Shown: positions 7,213-13,398 of the stretch, in pieces
How the letters are laid out: the number at the start of each line of letters is the position of its first letter
Position numbering within the stretch: the stretch's first letter is position 1
Source: Candidatus Heimdallarchaeota archaeon LC_2
GTDB taxonomy: Archaea; Asgardarchaeota; Heimdallarchaeia; Heimdallarchaeales; Kariarchaeaceae
Reading direction: 5' to 3'
Assembly (NCBI GenBank): GCA_001940725.1
Contig: MDVR01000106.1
Span: 1 to 13,398 of the forward strand
DNA length: 13,398 nt
The notes under the pieces: generated by a model
Told to the model about the DNA's origin: nothing
Databases searched by the model: none
Seen by the model: the letters and a program-made list of their open reading frames with translations, nothing else
Position numbers and translations under genes: made by a program

Positions 7213-7261
7213 GTGCCTCTAGTTGACTCTAACCAAATTTCTAAGAATTTTTTGGAGGTAT
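7213..7261 (+). promoter_or_regulatory. Possible Shine-Dalgarno-sequestering stem before leuS
   Basis: GTGCCTCTAG (7213-7222) can pair with TTGGAGGTAT (7252-7261) over 10 consecutive positions, of which four are G-U, enclosing a 29-nt loop. The 3' arm contains the entire leuS Shine-Dalgarno GGAGGT (7254-7259; 6 nt before the TTG). Inside the loop, CCAAATT and AATTTTTTGG offer a competing hairpin. A structure that hides the ribosome site, positioned just after a Leu-codon mini-ORF, suggests translational control. The pairing was worked out by hand without energy calculation. Confidence 0.35.
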
Positions 7262-7265
7262 TAAG

Positions 7266-10148
7266 TTGACACAAGAGTTATCAGAACACACATACGATGC
7301 AAAATCGACAGAAGCCAAATGGCAAAAACTATGGAACGAAGCTAAAATTTTTGAAGCTGATTATGACAAAAACAGAGAAAAGTATCATATTAATTTTCCA
7401 TTTCCATATGTTAATGGTTCACCGCACTTAGGTCATGGTTACTCTTTCATGAAAGCAGAAATCATGGCAAGATATCAACGAATGCTTGGTAAAAATGTTT
7501 TATTTCCTTTTGCATTTCATGCTACAGGTGAACCAATAGCTGGTATGGCCAAACGGGTAAATGAGGGTGATGAAAGTCAAATCAACGCTTTAATTATGTC
7601 GGGAGTTCCTAAAAAGGAAATCCCCAAATTTAAAGAATCTGAGCATATAATTAGATACTTCGTAAAACAATGGACTGATACGACAAAAATACTAGGTGCT
7701 TCCATTGATTGGAGAAGGAAATTTATTACAACTCAACTGACTCCAGTATTTTCCAAATTTGTTGAATGGCAATATCGAAAATTGAAAGCTGATGGTTATG
7801 TTGTGCAGGGATCGCATCCAGTTATATGGTGTCCAAGGGATCAAAACCCAACTGGAGATCATGATAGATTAGAAGGTGTGGGTGTAAGAATTGTTGATTT
7901 TACTCTAATCAAATTTAAGTCTCAACAGTTTGATGCATTCTTTCTACCTGCTACATTAAGACCCGAAACTACATTTGGTGTAACTAATATGTTTGTTAAT
8001 CCAAACGCTCGATATATTCGGGTTGAAATGGATGGCCAATGGTATATTATCGGAAAAAATAATCTGATCAAATTTCAAGATCAACAGCACAATATTGGGA
8101 AAGTGCAGGATATTGATATGGATGATTTAATTGGGTCGACAATGATCAATCCCGTTACTGAAAAAGAAATCATGGTTCTACCAGGTGAATTCATTGACGC
8201 TGATGGTTCAACTGGTGTTGTTATGTCAGTTCCGGGACATGCACCCATGGATTGGATTGTGTTGGAAGAGTTAAAGAGAAATCCAACTTCACTAAGTAAA
8301 TGGGGAATAACTCCTGAAGAAATTAATGCAATTACTCCAATTTCACTCATTAAAGTTGAAGGTTATGGGGAATTTCCAGCTGGAGAAGAAATTGCAAATC
8401 AAAATGTCCTATCAATGGAGGATCCAAATGTCAAAATTGCAACAAAGATCATTTACCGAAAAGAGTTTAATTCTGGAATCTTGAAAGATATATATGGTAA
8501 ATATAAAGGAAAAGGCGTGTCTGAGGTAAAAGAAGAAATGGTTTCTGATTTTACTGCTGATGGTATTGCATTTAACTTGAAAGAACCTTCAGATCTTGTC
8601 GTTTGTAGATGTAGAACCAGAAATCATGTAAAATATTTGGAAAATCAATGGTTTCTAAAATTTGGAGATCCAGTTTGGAAACAGCAAGTCCATGAAATGT
8701 TAGATGGGATGGATGTCTTCCCTGAAGAAGCAAGGTTGGCCTTTCACAACACAATTGATTGGTTGGAGAATAAGGCTTGTGCCAGAAGGAGTGGTTTGGG
8801 TACACCAGTACCTTGGGATAATGAATGGATTGTTGAGACCCTTTCTGATTCAGTCATTTATATGTCATATTATATCATCTCGAAATATGTAAATGATGGA
8901 ACATTCAGATTAGAATTTGCTAATGATGCTGTATTCAACTATCTATTATTAGGTAAAGGACGCCCTAAAGCGCTATCTGAAAAATACTCTATTGATGTTG
9001 AATTGTTAAAAGAAATTCGAAGAGAAATGAAATATTTTTACGGATTTGATTTGAGAACAAGTGGTAAAGACTTGTTAATGAACCATCTGACCTATATGTT
9101 AATGCATCATCGTGCAATATTCCCTGAGCCATTTTGGCCAAAAGGAGTTGCAGTAAATGGATTTGTGGCAATTGTAAAACCCGGGCAAACAAAAGGTGAA
9201 AAAATGTCGAAGAGCAAAGGAAATTTCAAAACTATTGTTGATGTAGTGGATAGTTTTGGTGTTGATGCGACAAGATTAGGGTTTGCAATTGCAGGAGAAG
9301 GCATGAAAGATGCACAATTTGCTCTTTCCGAGGCTGATAGTTATAATCGATGGTTAGAAAATATTTTCGAAATGGCATTTGAGGATGTTGATGATGGTCA
9401 TGAGTATCAAATTGATAGATGGTTAATATCAAGAATTCAAAATCAAATTACGAAAACTAGAGGTCATTTCGAGAGAATGGAAACTAGATTGGCATTTCAA
9501 TCAGCCCATCATGAATTATTACAAGATCTGAAATGGTATTTGAGAAGGAGAAAATTAAAAGGACCTGCCTATAAATATGCCGTTCGTACAATCATATCAA
9601 TGATAACGCCATTTGCTCCTCATATAGCCGAAGAAATTTGGGAAAAATGGGGTAACAAGGGATTTGCTTGTAATTCTGAATTTCCTATTTCAGATCAGAA
9701 TTTAATCGACGAAGATGCTGAGAATGCAGAAAAATTTTTGATTAACTTTTTTGATGATATGAGGGGTTTGAAGACCTTCCTAGTTGAAAGGAACAATCCT
9801 GAACCTAAAAATATTCAAATTTTCGTTTCATCTGAATGGAAATACAAAGTTTACCAAAAAGCATTCAATGATGGTCTAGACAATTTAATTAAGCGAGTTA
9901 TGCAAAACCCGGAGATGAGAAAACTGGGTAAACCAGTTCCGGCATATTGTCAATCATTGATAAAAGCGGGGGGTCCTCCTGATTACTCTTGGGAATTTAA
10001 ACTTGAAAAAGAAACATTGTTAGAAGCACAATCGTTCTTGGAAAAAGAAATGAACGCATCAGTTGAAATTATAGAAGCCTCCAAATCTGACCATCCAAAA
10101 GCAAAAATAGCTGTTCCTCGTCGTCCCGGAATAAATTTTGAATCCTAA
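7266..10148 (+). CDS. leuS: Leucyl-tRNA synthetase, archaeal type
   Basis: A 960-residue class I aminoacyl-tRNA synthetase that charges tRNA-Leu with leucine in the cytoplasm. The HIGH motif appears as HLGH (54-57) within FPYVNGSPHLGHGYS, and the KMSKS loop is at 646-650. The CP1 editing domain that clears mischarged tRNA is present, with the Thr-rich TLRPETTFG (230-238) and GHAPMDW (324-330) carrying the conserved Asp329. WCPRDQNPTGDHD, in the zinc-region neighbourhood, is typical of the archaeal/eukaryotic branch, as is the full-length C-terminus after the anticodon-binding helical bundle. Nothing is missing. The TTG start at 7266 is strongly supported by GGAGGT 6 nt upstream. The gene stands alone, with a 237-nt upstream region holding a Leu-rich mini-ORF and a possible ribosome-site-masking stem, and 129 nt before the next gene. 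Confidence 0.98.
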   Translation: MTQELSEHTYDAKSTEAKWQKLWNEAKIFEADYDKNREKYHINFPFPYVNGSPHLGHGYSFMKAEIMARYQRMLGKNVLFPFAFHATGEPIAGMAKRVNEGDESQINALIMSGVPKKEIPKFKESEHIIRYFVKQWTDTTKILGASIDWRRKFITTQLTPVFSKFVEWQYRKLKADGYVVQGSHPVIWCPRDQNPTGDHDRLEGVGVRIVDFTLIKFKSQQFDAFFLPATLRPETTFGVTNMFVNPNARYIRVEMDGQWYIIGKNNLIKFQDQQHNIGKVQDIDMDDLIGSTMINPVTEKEIMVLPGEFIDADGSTGVVMSVPGHAPMDWIVLEELKRNPTSLSKWGITPEEINAITPISLIKVEGYGEFPAGEEIANQNVLSMEDPNVKIATKIIYRKEFNSGILKDIYGKYKGKGVSEVKEEMVSDFTADGIAFNLKEPSDLVVCRCRTRNHVKYLENQWFLKFGDPVWKQQVHEMLDGMDVFPEEARLAFHNTIDWLENKACARRSGLGTPVPWDNEWIVETLSDSVIYMSYYIISKYVNDGTFRLEFANDAVFNYLLLGKGRPKALSEKYSIDVELLKEIRREMKYFYGFDLRTSGKDLLMNHLTYMLMHHRAIFPEPFWPKGVAVNGFVAIVKPGQTKGEKMSKSKGNFKTIVDVVDSFGVDATRLGFAIAGEGMKDAQFALSEADSYNRWLENIFEMAFEDVDDGHEYQIDRWLISRIQNQITKTRGHFERMETRLAFQSAHHELLQDLKWYLRRRKLKGPAYKYAVRTIISMITPFAPHIAEEIWEKWGNKGFACNSEFPISDQNLIDEDAENAEKFLINFFDDMRGLKTFLVERNNPEPKNIQIFVSSEWKYKVYQKAFNDGLDNLIKRVMQNPEMRKLGKPVPAYCQSLIKAGGPPDYSWEFKLEKETLLEAQSFLEKEMNASVEIIEASKSDHPKAKIAVPRRPGINFES

Positions 10149-10220
10149 GTTTATAGACTAAATTTTACAAATTGAGCTAGCTTTCATTATCTGAATATCA
10201 TTTATTGACACTAAACAAGA

Positions 10221-10250
10221 AATATTATTTTATAGATACAATTATTTAAT
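10221..10250 (+). promoter_or_regulatory. Putative promoter of the stress-protein/transporter operon
   Basis: Two TATA-like cores, ATTTTATAG (10227-10235) and TTATTTAATTG (10242-10252), lie 27-50 nt upstream of the ATG at 10278. They predict starts near 10256 or 10272. The first leaves room for the AGGT ribosome site at 10267-10270 (gene start 8 nt later). The 129-nt gap after leuS suggests an independent transcription unit. Weak evidence in an AT-rich region. Confidence 0.3.
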
Positions 10251-10277
10251 TGAATATATTATTGTAGGTTACCTAGA

Positions 10278-11309
10278 ATGTCTGAAAGGAAACAAGAAGA
10301 GATAGATTCAATGTTTAAAGCAACGCAGGCAAGTAAGCTTGAAATTGATGAAGTTCCAAAAATAAAAAGGATTGCGACTGTTTTCGATAATAGTATTCAG
10401 AGTCACAATGCGTTGAATGTATCCTCAGAATTGTGTAAGAGGTTTAAAGCAGAACATGAAGTAATTACTTCTGAGGATTTCTACCCCTCATTTAATGTAT
10501 TAATCAAATCTACTAGAGATAAAATCACTGAATTGTATCAAAGCGTACAAAATGCAATAGAACAATTAGAAATAAAACCCAATTTCCACTCTGTAATATC
10601 AGGTAGAATTACTAGAACAATGAATGAATTTGATCTAGCTGTTCAAGACGATACAGAGAAATTGAGTAGTAGATTAGTTGAAAAATTAGCTGAATTAGAT
10701 GTTGATATTATTGTCATTGGGGTTCCAATGTATAAAACAGTTGATGAGGCTGAAGTTGAATTACTAGGGAGCTATGTTACAAAATTACTGAGATCTAGTA
10801 AAATAAAAGCGAATTTTCTCTTGGTTTCAGAAAAGACCACAACCATGTCAAATTCTATAATTGCATTTATTGAGGTAAATCAACAACCGAGATCCTTAGT
10901 TGCCTTAACCAAACGTGCACTCTCAATGTCAGATAAAAGTACTCCTTTGAAAATTGTAGGAGTTGTTGAAAATAGAACAATTGAAACCATGGCTAGTCTT
11001 GATGAAGATACTCAAGAAGCGGGCTCTAGTGTTCCATTTCAGAAGTCTTCGGATAAATTAAGAGATAAAATGCAGGAAACCTTAGATTCTTTATCAATTA
11101 ATGAAGAAATTGCCCATGGGTCAATAAATAAAAAAGTGAAAACGGGTACAATACAAGAAATATTGAATTTGGCATTATCTGGACGTGAAAATGACTTGAT
11201 AATGGTCCGAAGTGTAGCTGAATATGGAGAAAACTTGGATCCAACTGCTGAACAGATCACTAGGCACGTCTTAATAGACGGTTTCCCATGTCTAATTGTT
11301 TGGGATTAA
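10278..11309 (+). CDS. Tandem universal-stress-protein-like (UspA) protein
   Basis: A 343-residue soluble protein with two USP-like alpha/beta domains. Domain 1 (about 28-185) opens with the strand RIATVFDNSIQSHNALNVSS, matching the USP start where Asp helps hold ATP. It ends with DIIVIGVP, a loop, then ELLGSYVTKLLRSSKIKANFLLV, the usual G-S and closing strand. The canonical G-x2-G-x9-G-S/T nucleotide loop is only partly kept. Domain 2 (about 192-343) begins SIIAFIEVNQQPRSLVALTK and ends NDLIMVRSV...HVLIDGFPCLIVW, and lacks the nucleotide loop. Residues 235-290 are a charged insertion. Paired USP domains often regulate transporters, either fused or as neighbours. Here the next gene, 25 nt downstream, encodes an ion transporter, so a regulatory subunit role is a reasonable inference. 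The ATG start has AGGT 7-8 nt upstream. Confidence 0.85.
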   Translation: MSERKQEEIDSMFKATQASKLEIDEVPKIKRIATVFDNSIQSHNALNVSSELCKRFKAEHEVITSEDFYPSFNVLIKSTRDKITELYQSVQNAIEQLEIKPNFHSVISGRITRTMNEFDLAVQDDTEKLSSRLVEKLAELDVDIIVIGVPMYKTVDEAEVELLGSYVTKLLRSSKIKANFLLVSEKTTTMSNSIIAFIEVNQQPRSLVALTKRALSMSDKSTPLKIVGVVENRTIETMASLDEDTQEAGSSVPFQKSSDKLRDKMQETLDSLSINEEIAHGSINKKVKTGTIQEILNLALSGRENDLIMVRSVAEYGENLDPTAEQITRHVLIDGFPCLIVWD

Positions 11310-11334
11310 CAAAAATAATCAAAGTAGGTAAAAA

Positions 11335-12699
11335 ATGTCAGTTGAACTAAATAACTTAAATGTGGGGATTATCCTAGTCATTTTCATTTTAACATATATT
11401 GGAATTATTCACCAATCATTTGATAAAACCCTTGCTGCAGTTCTGGGTGCAATGGCTGCTTCAATTGCAATCATTTACATGAAAATTCAAGTTGATAACC
11501 CACATCTTCCTGGTGAATTCATGGATGCAACTGAGGCACAATTAATTCATTTTGAAGATCTAAGCATAATCGGTTTAATATTTGGGACTTTGATATTGGT
11601 CGAAGTGAGTCAGGAAGCAGGTGTTTTCCACTATTTATCAGTAAATATTCTAAAAGCAACAAAAGGAGATCCTAAAAAATTACTTAGATATTTTGGAGCA
11701 CTAACCATGATTCTTTCTGCCTTGGTAAATAATATTTCAGCAATGATGATAGTAGGTTCACTCACATTAATTGCATGTGAAAGATTAGAGCTCGATCCTA
11801 AACCCTACATAATAACTGAATTATCCATGACAACGGTTGGGGGTATTATGACACTAATCTCTAGCGTTCCTAATATTATTGTAGCTCAAATATTTGGCTT
11901 AACATTTACTTCATTTTTGATAATAGGTGCTCCGTTTGCAATTATTGCAATGATATTAAATTTCATGATTTTTGAATATTTATTTCGAAATGATATTCCT
12001 GTTCCTTCAGATCCTAAAATAAATGAGGCAAAGGTTAATGAATTTGATCCATGGGGTGCTGTGACTGACAAAAACCTATTTTACAAATCAATTTTTGTTT
12101 TAACTTTAACTATTTTCGGTTTCGTATTCTCAGCTCAATTGGGCTTATCTTTAGCAGTTATAGCAATTTCGGGTGCTGTTTTGATTGTTTTAGTATCTGG
12201 TATAAAGATAGATGAAATTATGTCGAGGCTTGATTGGGGTTTAATTGCTTTCTTCTTAGGATTGTTTGTTTTAATTCAAGCATTGGCACTCGTGGATATT
12301 CTAGCTTTCATAGCTGAAAAATTAACTGAAATTTTGCCTAATGACAGTCTTACATCTTCAATAATTCTACTTTGGTTTATTTCGATTATTTCTGGAGTTG
12401 TAGATAACATCGTTGTAGCTGCAGCATTTGGACCAATCCTTTTTGAAGTTGCAAACAATCCGGATAATCCACTATCTCCAGATTTACTTGCTTGGGCAAT
12501 GATTTTTGGTGCAAATTTCGGTGGTGGTTTAACCCCGATTGGTGCCCCATCTGCAGTTGTTGGATTGGCGTTATTATATCGTAAAACAGGTGAGAAAATA
12601 GGATGGGGTGAATTTATTAAAACTCAAGGGTTAGCTACTTTTGTAAGATTGATTTTCACATCTTTTTATCTCTGGTTTCTCCATATTTTCGTATTGTAA
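11335..12699 (+). CDS. ArsB/NhaD/P-protein-type membrane transporter (ion transporter superfamily)
   Basis: A 454-residue polytopic protein with about 11 hydrophobic segments and the two-fold repeat of the ion-transporter superfamily (CitMHS/ArsB/NhaD). The first half carries FEDLSIIGLIFGTLILVE (73-90), SALVNNISAMM (128-138) and TTVGGIMTLISSVPNIIVA (166-184). The second carries LDWGLIAFFLGLFVLIQAL (299-317), SGVVDNIVVAA (353-363) and ANFGGGLTPIGAPSAVVG (393-410). Asn132-Asn133 and Asp357-Asn358 mark the paired half-helices that form the substrate site in relatives. Family members move Na/H, arsenite, or di- and tricarboxylates; sequence alone does not say which. No ars genes are nearby, and the P-protein/NhaD look favours cation/proton or anion exchange. 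The start is ATG, with AGGT 5 nt upstream, 25 nt after the USP gene, so they form a likely operon. Confidence 0.9.
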   Translation: MSVELNNLNVGIILVIFILTYIGIIHQSFDKTLAAVLGAMAASIAIIYMKIQVDNPHLPGEFMDATEAQLIHFEDLSIIGLIFGTLILVEVSQEAGVFHYLSVNILKATKGDPKKLLRYFGALTMILSALVNNISAMMIVGSLTLIACERLELDPKPYIITELSMTTVGGIMTLISSVPNIIVAQIFGLTFTSFLIIGAPFAIIAMILNFMIFEYLFRNDIPVPSDPKINEAKVNEFDPWGAVTDKNLFYKSIFVLTLTIFGFVFSAQLGLSLAVIAISGAVLIVLVSGIKIDEIMSRLDWGLIAFFLGLFVLIQALALVDILAFIAEKLTEILPNDSLTSSIILLWFISIISGVVDNIVVAAAFGPILFEVANNPDNPLSPDLLAWAMIFGANFGGGLTPIGAPSAVVGLALLYRKTGEKIGWGEFIKTQGLATFVRLIFTSFYLWFLHIFVL

Positions 12700-12858
12700 T
12701 TTAAATTTTTCAAGTACTAATTATTCCGTCGTTTACGTATAAAATATGTATGCCTAATTCAAAAATTCTCTAGATTAAAGTCTAGTTAACTAGAATTACT
12801 TAACTCTTTTTAACAGGAAATTTGAAAGATTCAAAAAATGTCTAGAGTAACTTGATTC
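12700..12858 (+). other. Intergenic region between transporter and transposase; possible IS left end
   Basis: This 159-nt gap begins with AT-rich sequence containing a T5 run (12706-12710), a possible archaeal U-tract terminator for the transporter operon. It contains nested palindromes around 12764-12797 and another T5 run at 12807-12811. No ORF with a ribosome site is seen. The left boundary of the insertion element should lie somewhere here, but the right end is outside the window, so terminal repeats cannot be matched. Confidence 0.5.
12764..12797. repeat. Nested inverted repeats with a 14-bp perfect palindrome
   Basis: TCTAGTTAACTAGA (12781-12794) is a perfect palindrome. Overlapping it, AATTCT (12764-12769) is inverted as AGAATT (12792-12797), and CTAGA (12770-12774) as TCTAG (12781-12785). 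The set could be a transporter terminator hairpin, a regulator site, or part of the IS end. A further TCTAGA motif sits at 12841-12846, close to the transposase start. Confidence 0.55.
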
Positions 12859-13398
12859 GTGTCCAAACTCATCAAATTAGATCCAGACAACTTTCAAAAG
12901 GAACTTTCTTTACTTAAGAATTTATTTGAGGCAAGGTTCCCAGAACCAAAAAGATCCAAAAAACCTCAAGGTGCGCCGAGAAAATGGTCAAGATGGTTAA
13001 TTATGTGTCTAGGGATGTTAGGTGCAAGCCTTGATTTTACCTGGCAAGAGTACACTCTGCAGCTCAAGAAAATAGAATCGACTCTGATCAAATTTGGAGC
13101 TGTTGAAGCTCCAAAGAAGACATCATTGTATAATGCATGGAAATCATTGTCACCTCATCAAATCAAGAGTCTAACCACTCAAGTGGCTCGAATATTGATT
13201 TTGCCGGATGAAGACTCTGCTATTGATAGTAGTGGCTTTATACTCAAAGTAGGGTCTATTTGGAGATATATTAAATACAGAAGTTCTGAGCTTAAAAGGT
13301 CATCCAAGCGTTTTTACAAGTTTCACATCATCATTTCTACTAAATCCAAAACAGTATTAGCAGTTGATTGGTCCAAATCACCAGAACATGACTATCCA
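12859..13398 (+). CDS. IS4/IS5-type DDE transposase, N-terminal part (runs off window)
   Basis: 180 codons are open from the GTG at 12859 to the right edge. Residues about 36-110 are a helical N-terminal region (APRKWSRWLIMCLGML...EYTLQLKKIESTL...TSLYNAWKSL) like that preceding DDE_Tnp_1 catalytic domains. AIDSSGF (121-127) supplies the first catalytic Asp (Asp123). KFHIIISTKSKTVLAVDWS (154-172) matches the following conserved strand pair. The second Asp and the Glu lie beyond the window, so intactness cannot be judged. The enzyme would move its own insertion sequence. The start is tentative: a TGA lies two codons upstream in frame and no Shine-Dalgarno is present. Base composition is somewhat more G+C-rich (about 38-45% per line sampled) with more CTC/CTG/CAG codons than neighbours, consistent with recent arrival. 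Confidence 0.85.
   Translation, partial: MSKLIKLDPDNFQKELSLLKNLFEARFPEPKRSKKPQGAPRKWSRWLIMCLGMLGASLDFTWQEYTLQLKKIESTLIKFGAVEAPKKTSLYNAWKSLSPHQIKSLTTQVARILILPDEDSAIDSSGFILKVGSIWRYIKYRSSELKRSSKRFYKFHIIISTKSKTVLAVDWSKSPEHDYP
12859..13398 (+). mobile_element. Insertion sequence, partial (left portion)
   Basis: Inferred only from the transposase gene. The left end should lie in 12700-12858 and the right end is outside the window. No terminal inverted repeats or target duplication can be established from this sequence. The element sits after the transporter stop and does not appear to have broken a gene. Confidence 0.6.

Noticed and set aside
7029..7265. T-box riboswitch controlling leuS
   Set aside because: T-boxes are a bacterial system, and no T-box bulge (TGGN) within an antiterminator or specifier-stem arrangement could be made out.
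8989..9432. Several minus-strand ORFs of 65-67 codons across the leuS catalytic region
   Set aside because: They are antisense shadows of a strongly conserved coding region; no ribosome sites or recognisable products.
12700..12858. CRISPR or tRNA attachment site near the transposase
   Set aside because: Repeats are few, short and unevenly spaced, and no cloverleaf or tRNA 3' end can be found.

Overview
The window looks like chromosomal DNA of an AT-rich archaeon, with roughly two thirds A+T by eye. The clearest evidence is a 960-residue leucyl-tRNA synthetase of the archaeal/eukaryotic type. Supporting signs are TATA-like boxes upstream of genes, at least one apparently leaderless gene, a GGAGGT Shine-Dalgarno site before leuS, and heavy use of TTG and GTG starts (six of ten genes, not counting the tiny leader ORF). 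An Asgard (Heimdallarchaeia-like) origin is possible but is only an impression from gene content and base composition.

Left part (1-4845, all minus strand; transcription runs toward position 1): a zinc-ribbon membrane protein, then a MoxR-type AAA+ ATPase, then a 726-residue membrane protein made of two related ectodomain-plus-helix modules joined in one chain, then a secreted or membrane protein cut by the window edge. The last two are translationally close: the Shine-Dalgarno of the edge gene overlaps the stop of the 726-residue gene. This looks like an archaeal version of a MoxR cell-envelope locus. The usual DUF58/von Willebrand partner is not visible inside the window.

Middle (4980-7028): a probable leaderless M24 metallopeptidase (Xaa-Pro aminopeptidase/prolidase-like, all five metal ligands present) converges with a DUF92/VTE6-type integral membrane protein, a family with a plant phytyl-phosphate kinase member.

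Right of centre (7029-10148): leuS is preceded by a 237-nt divergent intergenic region. It holds an 8-codon Shine-Dalgarno-preceded mini-ORF with three consecutive Leu codons, and a segment that can pair with the leuS Shine-Dalgarno. Together these suggest a leucine-responsive leader acting on an archaeal leuS. This is the most interesting unexplained signal here and is a hypothesis only.

Right part (10278-12699): a two-domain universal-stress-like protein sits 25 nt upstream of an ArsB/NhaD/P-protein-type ion transporter, a probable two-gene transport operon with a built-in regulatory subunit.

End (12700-13398): a short intergenic region with nested palindromes leads into the 5' part of an IS4/IS5-type DDE transposase gene that runs off the window. 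No tRNA, rRNA or CRISPR array was seen, and no gene-free stretch exceeds 300 bases.
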